Shown: positions 10,369 to 18,856, numbered from the stretch's first letter. The stretch: DNA of 64,000 nt from an uncultured Clostridia bacterium (GCA_934169745.1 CAKPOE010000007.1:13003-77002), one strand, 5' to 3'. Numbers and translations are program-made. The notes: a model not told the origin generated them from the sequence alone.

Positions 10369-11430
10369 CTATGCTTTTATAGTGCAATTCATTTTTATTT
10401 CTGCACTTTGTTCAAACATACTGTAAAATACATCGTTAAACACGGCATTTAGCAAAGCTGTAACGTTGTTAAAACTTTTGTATTTGCAAGTTATTTTGTA
10501 TGAATCATCATCATTTAATACTACCGGAATATTGTTGTTATATAGTTCATTGAGAACTGTAAGAGACATGTCTTCTAAGTATAACTCTTCAATCAAATCT
10601 TCGATTTTGTGCCCATACTTAATTGCAATTCTTCCAAGTGGAGATTTAATATATGCTTTTTCGCTAAATTCATTCTTTTTTAATTCAACAACAGACTTGA
10701 CAGCTGTTAATAAATTGTTGTAAGAAATTACAATTTCGCAGCTGCCAGTATTATTGAATGTGTTTCCTTCAAAATAACTATTTTCATTTATAAGCTTGCA
10801 TACTGTTGATAGTTCAAAATCACTTACATATTTATCAAGAAATTTTCCGAAGTCGTAGATAAAGTTACAAATAATAATATTGTTCTTTTCAACATCATCT
10901 TCTTTTAAGGTATAGTTAGTATATTCTTCTACATAGCTTTCAACAGTTTTGAAAGGGTCTATTTCATTTGTAAGTAATTTTATGTAGGTTGGTATATCGT
11001 AGATATTTCTTATATCTATATTTTTTGAAATGCACCATTTTATAAATGAAAAGGAATTTAATGCATATTTTATAGGTTTTTCCTTAGCGATAAAACTTCC
11101 AATCAGTGCTGTACTAATTGAGTTTAGTCTTATCATATAAGTCTTTCTTTCATCTGTAGTTATATAGAGTTTAGAAAAATTAGAGGTTGGATTTAAACTT
11201 ATATAATTGCTCGACTCTATTGATGACATACATTCAAGAAAATCCTGATCATCCGATATATAAACAATTTCATTAGCAGAACTTGTTTCAAATTTTTTGG
11301 AAGTAAAATCTAGTAAAAATTTTTCTATTTCATCTGGATTTTCTATAGATTCTAAATCTGAAATTAAGCTTCTTGTTCCGTTTAGTTTACCTGATATGAT
11401 TCCTTTTTTGCTTTCCATTTCTGCCATCAT
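10369..11430 (-). CDS. Unrecognised 353-aa protein
   Basis: No family recognised with confidence. The protein is soluble, Asn/Ser/Ile-rich, and lacks a signal peptide or membrane segment. The region KPIKYALNSFSFIKWC followed by an IPTYIKLLTNEIDP stretch is faintly like the DnaQ/DNA polymerase I exonuclease fold (KxxHNxKFDxxxL, then D/LAxYLL). The acidic catalytic residues are not evident, so at best it is a degenerate relative. A GGGAGG ribosome site lies ten bases before ATG ATG. It is transcribed divergently from truA through overlapping promoters. Confidence 0.6.
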   Translation of the reverse strand: MMAEMESKKGIISGKLNGTRSLISDLESIENPDEIEKFLLDFTSKKFETSSANEIVYISDDQDFLECMSSIESSNYISLNPTSNFSKLYITTDERKTYMIRLNSISTALIGSFIAKEKPIKYALNSFSFIKWCISKNIDIRNIYDIPTYIKLLTNEIDPFKTVESYVEEYTNYTLKEDDVEKNNIIICNFIYDFGKFLDKYVSDFELSTVCKLINENSYFEGNTFNNTGSCEIVISYNNLLTAVKSVVELKKNEFSEKAYIKSPLGRIAIKYGHKIEDLIEELYLEDMSLTVLNELYNNNIPVVLNDDDSYKITCKYKSFNNVTALLNAVFNDVFYSMFEQSAEIKMNCTIKA

Positions 11431-11462
11431 TTAATAATTACCTCCCGTGATTTAATATGTTT

Positions 11463-11491
11463 ATTATAGCACACAAGTTGCACCGTTTCAA
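11463..11491 (-). promoter_or_regulatory. Sigma-A promoter for the 353-aa protein
   Basis: On the minus strand, TTGAAA and TATAAT are separated by exactly 17 bases. It overlaps the divergent truA promoter, so the two may compete for polymerase. Confidence 0.65.
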
Positions 11492-11506
11492 CATTTGTGG
11501 TAAAAT
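11478..11506 (+). promoter_or_regulatory. Sigma-A promoter for truA
   Basis: TTGCAC, a 17-base spacer, then TAAAAT, 20 bases before the truA start. It overlaps the minus-strand promoter. Confidence 0.6.
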
Positions 11507-11526
11507 GTGTGAAAAGGAGATGTACC

Positions 11527-12267
11527 ATGAGAAATATAAAGTTAGTAATTGAATATGATGGAAAAAATTTTGCAGGTTGGCAAACACAACCTGGTAAAGT
11601 AAGTATACAATCTGAAATCGAAAGAGCAATAAAAGAAGTGACTGGTGAAGAAGTAGACTTAACGGCTTCAGGTAGAACAGACGCAGGAGTACATGCTATT
11701 GGGCAAGTAGCGAACTTTCATACAGATACAAAAATTGAAACTCACAAAATACCTTATGCACTTAATTCAAAATTACCAAAGAGCATTGTTATAAAGTCTG
11801 CTGAAGAAGTTCCAGAAAGATTTCATTCTAGATATTTGTGCAAAGGAAAGACATATAGGTATATAATAAACAATAACGAATTTCCATCAGCACTTAATAG
11901 ATATAGAGAATTTCACATTTCTCAAAAATTAGACATATGTAAAATGCGAGAAGCTTTGAGATGTTTTGAGGGTACACATGATTTTAAAGGATTTAAATCT
12001 TCTGGAGGAAGTGAAAAGAAAACTACAGTTAGGACGCTAACTAAATTAGAATTACAAGAAAAAGATGGGATAATAACAGTTGAGTTGTCTGGAGATGGAT
12101 TTTTGTATAATATGGTGAGAATAATTGTTGGAACAATCGTGGATGTTGGTCTTGGAAAGATAAGGGTGGAAGATTTACCTGAAATTATAGAATCAAAAGA
12201 CAGGACAAGAGCTGGTAAAACGCTTCCACCACACGGACTTTACTTGGTTCAAGTAAGATATGAATAG
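11527..12267 (+). CDS. truA: tRNA pseudouridine(38-40) synthase TruA
   Basis: Converts uridines 38-40 of the tRNA anticodon arm to pseudouridine. The catalytic Asp lies in SGRTDAGVHAIGQVANF. Other family blocks visible are VIEYDGKNFAGWQ at the N-terminus, GTHDFKGFKSSG, and FLYNMVRIIVGTIVDVG near the C-terminus. The length of 246 aa is normal. I chose the ATG with AAAAGGAGATGTACC in front of it, rather than the upstream in-frame GTG that would precede the ribosome site. Confidence 0.95.
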   Translation: MRNIKLVIEYDGKNFAGWQTQPGKVSIQSEIERAIKEVTGEEVDLTASGRTDAGVHAIGQVANFHTDTKIETHKIPYALNSKLPKSIVIKSAEEVPERFHSRYLCKGKTYRYIINNNEFPSALNRYREFHISQKLDICKMREALRCFEGTHDFKGFKSSGGSEKKTTVRTLTKLELQEKDGIITVELSGDGFLYNMVRIIVGTIVDVGLGKIRVEDLPEIIESKDRTRAGKTLPPHGLYLVQVRYE

Positions 12268-12271
12268 TAAA

Positions 12272-12451
12272 TTATTTGTGCTTTAAATTTTGCAAATATT
12301 CGGCTCTTTTCTTTTGCTCTTCGGGTGTCATCCAATCATCAAAACTTGCAATAAATTCGCCATATTCCGTGGTATCTTCAATTATACCTTTTCCTTTTAC
12401 GCGGATATCAGCGTTGTCTAAACCTAATTTATTCATTTTATCTCGTTTCAT
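12272..12451 (-). CDS. Small acidic/basic protein, 59 aa, unrecognised
   Basis: A 59-codon frame begins MKRDKMNKLGLDNADIRVKG and ends near QNLKHK, with DDWMTPEEQKKRAEYL in the middle. It is rich in charged residues with no membrane segment. The ribosome site GGGAGG sits seven bases before the ATG, but inside the 3' arm of a stable hairpin, so translation may be gated. It lies just downstream of lexA on the same strand and converges with truA. Codon use matches the neighbours. The function is unknown. Confidence 0.6.
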   Translation of the reverse strand: MKRDKMNKLGLDNADIRVKGKGIIEDTTEYGEFIASFDDWMTPEEQKKRAEYLQNLKHK

Positions 12452-12454
12452 AAA

Positions 12455-12488
12455 AATAACCTCCCGATAATATTATAGGGAGGTTATT
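12455..12488 (-). promoter_or_regulatory. Hairpin sequestering the ribosome site of the 59-aa gene; possible lexA terminator
   Basis: On the minus strand, AATAACCTCCC and GGGAGGTTATT form an 11-bp stem around a 12-nt AT loop, followed by TTTTT. The 3' arm contains the GGGAGG ribosome site of the small gene. The structure could end lexA transcription and, on read-through, block initiation of the small gene. Confidence 0.6.
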
Positions 12489-12505
12489 AAAAAATATTCT
12501 AATTT

Positions 12506-13180
12506 TTACAATTTTCTGAACACACCAGCAACTTTTCCAAGTATTGTGCAAGTTGGAACAATTATTGGCTGCATAAAGCTATTTTGTGGTTGCAAACGTA
12601 TGAAGTCCTTTTCCTTATAAAAAGTTTTTACTGTGGCTTCATCTTCTATAAGAGCAACTACTATATCGCCATTTTCAGCAGTGTTTTGTTTCTTTACTAG
12701 AACTAAGTCTCCGCTTAAAATTCCAGCTTCTATCATACTATCGCCTCTAACTCTTAACATAAACGTTTCAGAGTTACCAACGAAGTCAATAGGAAGAGGG
12801 AATGAGTCTTCTATATTTTCTACTGCTAAAATAGGTGCACCAGCAGTTACTTTACCAACAATAGGTACGTCTACCATTTCTTTTGAAGTGTAGAAAGGCT
12901 TCTCATCTTCTTCACTATTTTTCCCAACCACGGTTATTGCTCTTGACTTTAAAGAGGCTTTTTGAATTAAACCTTTCTTTTGAAGTCTAACTAAATAGCC
13001 ATGTACGGTTGAAGTAGATTTCAAATCTAATGCTTTACATATATCTCTAACAGATGGCGCATATCCATCTTTTTTTATACATTCTTTAACATAGTTTAAT
13101 ACGCGCAATTGTTTGTCGGTTATTTTTGAATCGTTAATGTCTATTACATTATCCTTTTTAGTGTTTTTTGTTTCTTTCAT
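12506..13180 (-). CDS. lexA: LexA-type SOS repressor
   Basis: An N-terminal winged helix ([20 protein letters not shown], then a recognition segment around [12 protein letters not shown]) is joined to a self-cleaving S24 peptidase domain. The scissile Ala-Gly is visible in VTAGAPIL, the catalytic Ser in [10 protein letters not shown] and the Lys in DEATVKTF. The 224-aa length is normal allowing for an extra Lys/Asp-rich N-terminus. I chose the ATG ten bases after AAGGAG; upstream in-frame codons overlap the promoter. Its own promoter holds an operator-like palindrome, which suggests autorepression. Confidence 0.93.
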   Translation of the reverse strand: MKETKNTKKDNVIDINDSKITDKQLRVLNYVKECIKKDGYAPSVRDICKALDLKSTSTVHGYLVRLQKKGLIQKASLKSRAITVVGKNSEEDEKPFYTSKEMVDVPIVGKVTAGAPILAVENIEDSFPLPIDFVGNSETFMLRVRGDSMIEAGILSGDLVLVKKQNTAENGDIVVALIEDEATVKTFYKEKDFIRLQPQNSFMQPIIVPTCTILGKVAGVFRKL

Positions 13181-13218
13181 TAAATCAACACTCCTTCGTG
13201 GTAGTATTATCCAAAACA

Positions 13219-13247
13219 ATATTACCACAAATGTTTGTTCCTGTCAA
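13219..13247 (-). promoter_or_regulatory. lexA promoter with palindromic operator in the spacer
   Basis: On the minus strand, TTGACA and TAATAT are separated by 17 bases. The spacer contains GAACAAACATTTGT; its palindrome ACAAA-CA-TTTGT resembles Gram-positive LexA boxes (GAAC-N4-GTTC type, half-matching). Position and symmetry support autoregulation. Confidence 0.6.
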
Positions 13248-13263
13248 ACACAAATTCGTGTTT

Positions 13264-13992
13264 TTATTCCTCATTTACTAAATAAACTTTCCATTTTCTT
13301 CTGCCTAATTTTAATGCGTATTGTTTGTCAAACACAGCATAATCAAAACGATATTTTCCTTTTACGGCATTTCCTGTATCCATTGCAACTACATAGCCTA
13401 ATCCCTCTACATAAAACTTTGTTCCTAATTTCCAATATTTATTATCTACTGCGATTGAAACACCAGCAATAATTGGCTTTCCTGAAGCTGTGTAACCTAA
13501 ATTATTGCTACATTCTTCTACACTTGGTGTATATGCAGTTCCTTCAAATTCTCCAACATATTCTAGTTTGTCATAGTCAACAGCAGAACTTACCTCTTCG
13601 GCGTCATCGTAGTTTTGAGGTTTTACGCCAACGCTTGCTGCAATTTTTAGAGATTGTTGTAATTTTATATTTTCTTCCACTAAGTGCAAGTTGTTTTGTG
13701 CAATTAGCTCAGCTTCTTTTAACATTTGCTCTCTTTCTTGTTCAAGTTGTTCTTTTTCGCTTTCAACTTGATTCTTTGCGTCTTGAAGCTCTGCTTTTTC
13801 TTTATCTAAAATTTCGTGTTTTGCCACATATTCTGCAATGGTATCTTTGCTGTAATAGACAACACCCAATATACCAAGCAATAATACAGCGCAAGTTGTT
13901 ATTAATATTCTTTTATGTCTTTGGTGCTTTATAATTGACTTTCTAAAATTGAATACAGACCTTATTTGAGTTGCTATATCGGCCCTACCCAT
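13264..13992 (-). CDS. Membrane-anchored 3D-domain protein, probable cell-wall hydrolase
   Basis: 242 aa. A short basic cytosolic N-terminus precedes one membrane segment (RILITTCAVLLLGILGVVYY), then a coiled coil rich in Glu/Gln/Lys at about 60-115, then a C-terminal 3D domain. The domain shows the Asp-rich pattern in AMDTGNAVKGKYRFDYAV plus FEGTAYTPSVEECSNN and GVSIAVDNKYWKLGT. 3D domains fold like the MltA/RpfB lytic transglycosylase core. The RBS AAGGAGG lies seven bases before the ATG. It is transcribed separately from lexA. Confidence 0.8.
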   Translation of the reverse strand: MGRADIATQIRSVFNFRKSIIKHQRHKRILITTCAVLLLGILGVVYYSKDTIAEYVAKHEILDKEKAELQDAKNQVESEKEQLEQEREQMLKEAELIAQNNLHLVEENIKLQQSLKIAASVGVKPQNYDDAEEVSSAVDYDKLEYVGEFEGTAYTPSVEECSNNLGYTASGKPIIAGVSIAVDNKYWKLGTKFYVEGLGYVVAMDTGNAVKGKYRFDYAVFDKQYALKLGRRKWKVYLVNEE

Positions 13993-14103
13993 TTGTTTCC
14001 TCCTTGCTAGATTTCTTATTTACAATAAGAAATTATAGCATAAAATTTTTAATTTGTATATATATAAAATCTATGTTAAAATTTATCTTGGAGGGGGAAT
14101 TTT

Positions 14104-15465
14104 ATGTTTGAAAAACTTTTCAAGTTGAAAGAAAATGGAACTAAGGTACTTACAGAATTGATTGCAGGAATTACAACATTTGTATCTATCTCGTACATAA
14201 TTTTTATAAATCCTAAAATATTGTCAAATGCGGGAATGGACTATAATGCGGTATATACAGCTACAATTATTGCATCTGTAATAGGAACACTAATTATGGG
14301 TTTGGTGGCAAATGTACCATACGTACAAAGTGCAGGACTTGGACTTAATGCGTTATTTACGTATACAATATGTGGTAGCTTGGGTTTTACATGGCAACAA
14401 GCTTTAGCAATGGTATTTATTTGTGGAATAATAAATATTTTGATAACGGCAACAAGTATTAGAAAAAAATTAATAAAAGCTATTCCTTTGTTTTTACAAG
14501 ACGCAATTACTGTTGGAATTGGACTTTTCATAGCATACACAGGTTTTAGAAATGGTGGATTTTTGCAGTTCTCTGTTGAAGAAGTTGCAAATGGAGTATC
14601 GGCAGGTGCTACAACAATTCCAGGGTTGGTAACATTTAATAATCCTAGTGTTCTTTTAGCATTGATTGGTCTTATTATTACAAGTGTTTTGGTTTTGAAA
14701 AAAGTAAGAGGTGCATATTTGATAGGGATAATCATAACAACAATAATTGGTGTTCCTATGGGAGTTACAGAGATTCCAGATTTTTCGAATTATACAATAT
14801 TGCCTTCTGTAGAGCCAACTTTTTTAAAGTTTGACTTTGCTGGCTTGCTAACGGCTAAAGCTGGTATTGTTACAGTTTTAATGACTATTTTTACGCTTTG
14901 CATATCTGATATATTTGATACTGTTGGAACGTTTATAGGCACAGGTAAAAAGTCAGGTATATTTAAGATTGATGAAAATGGAAATATGTCTCCAAGACTT
15001 GAAAAAGCATTGTTTGCTGATTCGATTGCTACAAGTGTGGGCGCTGTGTTTGGAACAAGTAATGTTACAACGTATGTAGAGAGCAGTGCTGGAATTGAAG
15101 CAGGAGGAAGAACAGGCCTTACAGCAGTGTTTGCAGCGCTTTGTTTTATACTTTCATTATTTATTGCACCAATAGTTAAATGTGTTCCGATGAGTGCAAT
15201 TGCACCAGTCTTGATTTTGATTGGAGTATCTATGATGGGTTCTGTAAAGAGCATAGATTGGGATGATATATCGATAGCAATGCCTGCATTTTTTACTATT
15301 ATAGTAATGCCTTTTGCATACTCAATTACAGCCGGAATAGAAATCGGCTTTATATTCTATATATTAAGTAACATTGCAAGCAAGAAACACAAAAATGTAT
15401 CCCTTATAATATACATATTCTCGTTGTTATTTTTGGTAGATTTTGTGTATAGTGCATTAAAATAA
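14104..15465 (+). CDS. NCS2-family (AzgA-like) purine permease
   Basis: A 453-aa polytopic transporter with about 12 hydrophobic segments. Diagnostic blocks of the AzgA/PbuG/PbuO guanine-hypoxanthine group are AGITTFVSISYIIFINPKIL, SAGLGLNALFTYTICG and GTSNVTTYVESSAGIEAGGR, the last being the substrate-binding region. It brings adenine, hypoxanthine or guanine into the cell by proton symport. GGAGGGGG precedes the ATG. No purine riboswitch is evident in the short leader. The exact base preference cannot be read from sequence. Confidence 0.9.
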   Translation: MFEKLFKLKENGTKVLTELIAGITTFVSISYIIFINPKILSNAGMDYNAVYTATIIASVIGTLIMGLVANVPYVQSAGLGLNALFTYTICGSLGFTWQQALAMVFICGIINILITATSIRKKLIKAIPLFLQDAITVGIGLFIAYTGFRNGGFLQFSVEEVANGVSAGATTIPGLVTFNNPSVLLALIGLIITSVLVLKKVRGAYLIGIIITTIIGVPMGVTEIPDFSNYTILPSVEPTFLKFDFAGLLTAKAGIVTVLMTIFTLCISDIFDTVGTFIGTGKKSGIFKIDENGNMSPRLEKALFADSIATSVGAVFGTSNVTTYVESSAGIEAGGRTGLTAVFAALCFILSLFIAPIVKCVPMSAIAPVLILIGVSMMGSVKSIDWDDISIAMPAFFTIIVMPFAYSITAGIEIGFIFYILSNIASKKHKNVSLIIYIFSLLFLVDFVYSALK

Positions 15466-15468
15466 ATG

Positions 15469-15497
15469 TTGTTTTTTTAACGTATGCGTGGTATAAT
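15469..15497 (+). promoter_or_regulatory. ssrA promoter
   Basis: TTGTTT, 17 bases, then a perfect TATAAT, placed 16 bases before the mature tmRNA 5' end. Confidence 0.7.
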
Positions 15498-15512
15498 AAT
15501 ACTTGTATACAT

Positions 15513-15860
15513 GGGGATGTACTGGTTTCGACGGTTATCTAGAAGTATAAATAGCGAGTGATGGATTCTCGTAGGCCATCTAAAAAACGAGAAAACAAAT
15601 AATTAACGAAAATAATTTCGCATTAGCTGCCTAGTTGCGGCTACGTTCGACCTAGAGTGCCACTTGGCTAGAATCGGGCGTCAATTCAAGTGGAAACAAA
15701 GCTACCAAAACTTTGAGGTAGTGGGTATTCATAAAGTTACCAAAACAAAAAATCTGTTTGTTGATGTTTTGTAGAGGGAATGTAAAAAAACAAACTGCAC
15801 TCGGAGAAGTTTATGTGGAAGGATATTCGGACACGAGTTCAAGTCTCGTCATCTCCACCA
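15513..15860 (+). ncRNA. ssrA: tmRNA (10Sa RNA)
   Basis: The 5' GGGGATG pairs with the 3' CATCTCC, followed by A and an encoded CCA, as in an Ala-tRNA acceptor stem. The conserved 5' block ACTGGTTTCGACGG and the T-arm GTTCAAGTCTCG are present. The tag frame ends in NENNFALAA and a TAG stop; the frame is open a few codons upstream (RKQII), so the resume codon is not fixed. It rescues stalled ribosomes with SmpB. Confidence 0.97.
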
Positions 15861-15863
15861 AAG

Positions 15864-15899
15864 AAAGAAATCTCTTTTAGATAAAGAGATTTCTTTTTT
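15864..15899 (+). terminator. ssrA terminator
   Basis: AAAGAAATCTCTTT and AAAGAGATTTCTTT form a 14-bp stem, followed by a T-run. Confidence 0.85.
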
Positions 15900-15905
15900 G
15901 ATATA

Positions 15906-15934
15906 TTGAATTTGAATTAGCAGTATGATATTAT
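15906..15934 (+). promoter_or_regulatory. Promoter for the M14 peptidase
   Basis: TTGAAT, 17 bases, TATTAT, about 37 bases before the start codon. Confidence 0.5.
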
Positions 15935-15970
15935 TTGAAAGTAATAGAAGTTTTATGTGGGGGTGTATTG

Positions 15971-17251
15971 GTGAAAAAATATATTGTTTTAGTTATTACA
16001 CTACTTTTAATTGCGCTTGGAGTTGTTTATTTTTCTACGGATGTTTTTAAACCGGTGAAAGAATTAAGCGAAATGGAAACATCGAAGCTTTCAAATGAAG
16101 CTTACTTAGATATATTAGTCGATATTAAAAATTTTAATAAAGAAAAATTTGACAATGAAAAAATTCTGGAAGCGGCAATGCGTATTGCACGAGAATTGGA
16201 ATTGGTTAAATATGTTGAAACACCTGTATATGTTGAATATGTTCCAAGAGAAACAGTTCACAAAATAATTGAAGAATTAACGGGAGTAAAGCTTGAACAA
16301 GCCATAGAAATAGAGGATTTTTACTATATGTACGATAGAGAAAATGACTATTATTATATTGTTCCTATTGGTACAGACTGGATTCATATTGGAAACTTAA
16401 AGAATGCCTTTGAAAAGGGAAATACATACGAAGTTAATTGTACAGCCGAAGAAACTGATTATAGCGGAACAGTGTTGGCTACATATGAAAGCGTTAAAAT
16501 TAACTTAAAGAAAAGATCAAATCAAAAGTATGTTAAATATCAATTGATTAGTATAGATAGTACAGAACCTATTATTGCTGAGCAATACGATCCGATTGAT
16601 ACGATGCAATATGGAACTAGTGAAAAGGGAAGAGCACTACTTTGTCATTCTTTTACTCCAAAAGAATATGATAGAACCATTTTACTAAATTTTGCAATAC
16701 ATGGGTTTGAAGATAATTATAGCAAGGATGGTCAAGTGCTTGTAGATACAGCGAATAAACTGATTGAGTATTATTCGGAAAACGAAGAAGCGTATAGGAA
16801 TACAAGAGTTATCATTGTTCCTTGTGCAAATCCTGATGGATTAGAAGACGGTACAACAAATAATGGCTTTGGAAGATGTAATGCAAATGGTGTTGATTTG
16901 AATCGAGATTTTGATGCAGAGCATAAAGTTTTTACCAATGCTAGAAATAAAACATCTGAACCATTTTCGGCGGTGGAATCAAGAGCTTTAAGAGATTTGG
17001 TAAATGAAGTAGAAGCAGACGTTGTTATAGATTTTCACGGATGGCTTAATATGACAATTGGAGATGCTAGCCTAGCTGAAATCTTTGAAGAAGAGTTGAG
17101 CTTAAAAAATAAAACAGCTTTTAATAATAGATGCAACGGATATTTTTCATATTGGGCGCATTTAAATGGAGCAGAAGCATTGCTTGTAGAGTTTAAAGAT
17201 GAGAATATTCCTTTTGAAAAGTTAGTTGATGCTTTAGATAAAATTATATAA
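15971..17251 (+). CDS. M14-family zinc carboxypeptidase, membrane-anchored or secreted
   Basis: 426 aa. An N-terminal hydrophobic segment (YIVLVITLLLIALGVVYF) indicates membrane anchoring or export. The catalytic domain is in the C-terminal half. The zinc ligands are the HGFE motif in NFAIHGFEDN and the later His in DFHGW. NPDGLEDG and GVDLNRDFD are typical M14 blocks, and the general-base Glu is probably in LLVEFKDEN. Such enzymes trim peptides, in Gram-positives often peptidoglycan stem peptides (DL-carboxypeptidase). I chose GTG after GGGGGTGTATT; an upstream frame extension lacks a ribosome site. Confidence 0.85.
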   Translation: MKKYIVLVITLLLIALGVVYFSTDVFKPVKELSEMETSKLSNEAYLDILVDIKNFNKEKFDNEKILEAAMRIARELELVKYVETPVYVEYVPRETVHKIIEELTGVKLEQAIEIEDFYYMYDRENDYYYIVPIGTDWIHIGNLKNAFEKGNTYEVNCTAEETDYSGTVLATYESVKINLKKRSNQKYVKYQLISIDSTEPIIAEQYDPIDTMQYGTSEKGRALLCHSFTPKEYDRTILLNFAIHGFEDNYSKDGQVLVDTANKLIEYYSENEEAYRNTRVIIVPCANPDGLEDGTTNNGFGRCNANGVDLNRDFDAEHKVFTNARNKTSEPFSAVESRALRDLVNEVEADVVIDFHGWLNMTIGDASLAEIFEEELSLKNKTAFNNRCNGYFSYWAHLNGAEALLVEFKDENIPFEKLVDALDKII

Positions 17252-17274
17252 ATTTTTGTTGCTTCTCCATTGTA

Positions 17275-17304
17275 CAAAAAAAGCACAGTCCAAGAGGACT
17301 GTGC
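17275..17304 (-). terminator. Intrinsic terminator of the tRNA-like RNA
   Basis: On the minus strand, GCACAGTCC and GGACTGTGC form a perfect 9-bp stem with a TCTT loop, followed by TTTTTTT. There is no T-run on the plus strand, so it serves the minus-strand transcript. Confidence 0.85.
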
Positions 17305-17549
17305 CTGGGAGGAGTGGAATGTAGAAGAGGTGAGGGGGCGCTTCCAAGCTAAAGAAGCATTATGAAGACTCTTCAAACATTCCTGAAACAGTTTTCACGC
17401 ACTCACAATAGTGCGTGTAGTGGCAACAGCAAGTTTCGAACTCGCCTCTCTAAGCAAAAAAATAACGCTTAGCGCTCTACCTCTCTGAGCTATGCTGCCT
17501 AACTAATGCGAAAAAAACCGCATAAAAAAGTATATAACAAAATTTTTAT
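17276..17549 (-). ncRNA. Candidate structured RNA (about 270 nt) containing a tRNA-like module
   Basis: Minus-strand transcription unit with its own 17-spacer promoter and intrinsic terminator, and no convincing reading frame. The order is: a leader with a small hairpin (ATGCG/CGCAT around a T-run); the tRNA-like fold at 17499-17421; a perfect 8-bp hairpin CACGCACT/AGTGCGTG; a long-range stem pairing 17383-17369 with 17329-17316 (GGAATGT with ACATTCC, GAAGAG with CTCTTC), which encloses a GCTTC/GAAGC hairpin and a CCCCCTCAC loop; an unpaired CACTCCTCCC; then the terminator. The CU-rich segments are complementary to ribosome-binding sites. It lies between the M14 peptidase and prfA. The function is unknown. 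Confidence 0.65.
17421..17499 (-). tRNA. tRNA-like module with a 13-nt anticodon loop
   Basis: All arms of a tRNA are intact: acceptor GGCAGCA/TGTTGCC (one GU), D-arm GCTC/GAGC, a perfect 5-bp anticodon stem CTAAG/CTTAG, a 4-nt variable loop, and a T-arm GCGAG/CTTGC with the loop TTCGAAA. The anticodon loop is 13 nt (CGTTATTTTTTTG) instead of 7, so no normal anticodon can be assigned. No CCA is encoded. A single C-G closing pair would leave an 11-nt U-rich loop. Either a tRNA pseudogene that kept perfect arms or a functional tRNA mimic. Confidence 0.6.
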
Positions 17550-17555
17550 GAATGT

Positions 17556-17584
17556 ATTCTACAATTATTCGAAGTCTTTGTCAA
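17556..17584 (-). promoter_or_regulatory. Promoter of the tRNA-like RNA
   Basis: On the minus strand, TTGACA and TAGAAT are separated by 17 bases; a start is expected near 17549. Confidence 0.75.
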
Positions 17585-17616
17585 TAGAAAAATGAAAATT
17601 TGCTTTTTTCTTGTAC

Positions 17617-17645
17617 TTGAATATGTTTTAAAAGTAGTGTATAAT
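17617..17645 (+). promoter_or_regulatory. prfA promoter
   Basis: TTGAAT, 17 bases, TATAAT, about 31 bases before the prfA ATG. It is divergent from the tRNA-like RNA promoter. Confidence 0.65.
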
Positions 17646-17676
17646 AATACGGTAAAAATTTTATAAGAGGTGTCTT

Positions 17677-18732
17677 ATGTTTGATAAATTAGAAAATGTT
17701 GAAAAACGTTACGAGGAATTGAATATTAAAATTAGTGATCCAGAGGTTATTTCCAATCAATCTGAATGGAAAAAGCTTATGAAGGAGCATGCCGATATTG
17801 AGGATATTGTTGAAAAGTATAGAGAATACAAAAAGACAGAAAAATCAATGGAAGAATTAAAAGAAATGCTTAATGATAAAGAAATGCATGATTTAGCTCA
17901 AGCTGAGCTTGATGAGTTAAAGGAAAAGCTTCCTACAATTGAAGAAGAGCTAAAGCTTTTGCTTGTGCCAAAAGACCCTAATGATGATAAAAACGTTATT
18001 ATGGAGATAAGAGGTGGAGCAGGTGGAGAAGAATCTTCACTTTTTGCTGCAGACTTATTTAGAATGTACAGTATGTATGCCGAGAAAAAGAAGTGGAAGT
18101 TTGAAGTTATGAACTTGAATGAAACTGAACTTGGCGGTATAAAAGAAGCTACTATTATGATAACTGGTAAAGGAGCATATAGTAGACTTAAATTTGAAAG
18201 TGGTGTTCATAGAGTACAAAGAGTTCCAGAAACAGAGACAAGTGGACGAATTCATACTTCAACAGCTACGGTTGCGGTTCTACCTGAGGTAGATGATGTT
18301 GAAATCGAAATTAATCCAACTGATTTGAAAGTTGATACATTCCGTTCAAGTGGTGCTGGTGGACAGCATATAAATAAAACAGAGTCTGCAATAAGAATTA
18401 CACATATTCCTACAGGAGTAGTTGTTGAGTGTCAAACAGAACGTTCTCAAATTCAAAACAGAGAGTCTGCTATGAAGATGCTTCGTTCTAAATTATATGA
18501 GGCCGAACTTGAAAAGCAAAACTCAGAACTTGCAGCGGCTAGAAGAAGTCAGGTTGGAAGCGGTGATAGAAGCGAAAAAATTAGAACATATAACTTTCCT
18601 CAAGGAAGAATAACAGACCACAGAATTGGGCTTAGCATGTTCCAAGTCGATGAGTTTATGAATGGTAACATAGATGAAATGATTGATGCCCTAAATGCGG
18701 CAGATAGAGCAGCTAAGTTAAGTGAAGAGTAG
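17677..18732 (+). CDS. prfA: Peptide chain release factor 1
   Basis: Terminates translation at UAA and UAG. The 351-aa length is normal. The GGQ peptidyl-hydrolysis motif is in [14 protein letters not shown]. The stop-codon-reading region has [14 protein letters not shown], whose PxT-type tripeptide fits RF1 rather than RF2. The N-terminal coiled domain and the PCRF domain ([18 protein letters not shown]) are complete. AAGAGGTG precedes the ATG. There is no internal frameshift, unlike prfB in many bacteria. Confidence 0.96.
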   Translation: MFDKLENVEKRYEELNIKISDPEVISNQSEWKKLMKEHADIEDIVEKYREYKKTEKSMEELKEMLNDKEMHDLAQAELDELKEKLPTIEEELKLLLVPKDPNDDKNVIMEIRGGAGGEESSLFAADLFRMYSMYAEKKKWKFEVMNLNETELGGIKEATIMITGKGAYSRLKFESGVHRVQRVPETETSGRIHTSTATVAVLPEVDDVEIEINPTDLKVDTFRSSGAGGQHINKTESAIRITHIPTGVVVECQTERSQIQNRESAMKMLRSKLYEAELEKQNSELAAARRSQVGSGDRSEKIRTYNFPQGRITDHRIGLSMFQVDEFMNGNIDEMIDALNAADRAAKLSEE

Positions 18733-18745
18733 AATAAAAAAGTGT

Positions 18746-18777
18746 AGGGGTACTGACAATAAATTGTCGGTACTCCT
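18746..18777 (+). terminator. Hairpin after prfA
   Basis: AGGGGTACTGACAAT pairs with ATTGTCGGTACTCCT (15 bp including GU pairs). The following ATTTATTTG is only a weak T-tract. Confidence 0.7.
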
Positions 18778-18827
18778 ATTTATTTGCTCTACAGGCATAA
18801 AATAAACCAGAAAACACCAAAAAAATG

Positions 18828-18856
18828 TTGACTTACAAGTAATAAGATGATAAAAT
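18828..18856 (+). promoter_or_regulatory. Promoter of the str operon
   Basis: TTGACT, 17 bases, TAAAAT, upstream of the L7Ae-like gene. Confidence 0.65.

Noticed and set aside
17035..17376. A 113-aa minus-strand frame
   Set aside because: It overlaps the M14 gene and the terminator of the tRNA-like RNA, with no ribosome site; it is a shadow frame.
17421..17499. An ordinary tRNA gene
   Set aside because: The anticodon loop has 13 nt, so no anticodon can be assigned; it is listed as a tRNA-like module.
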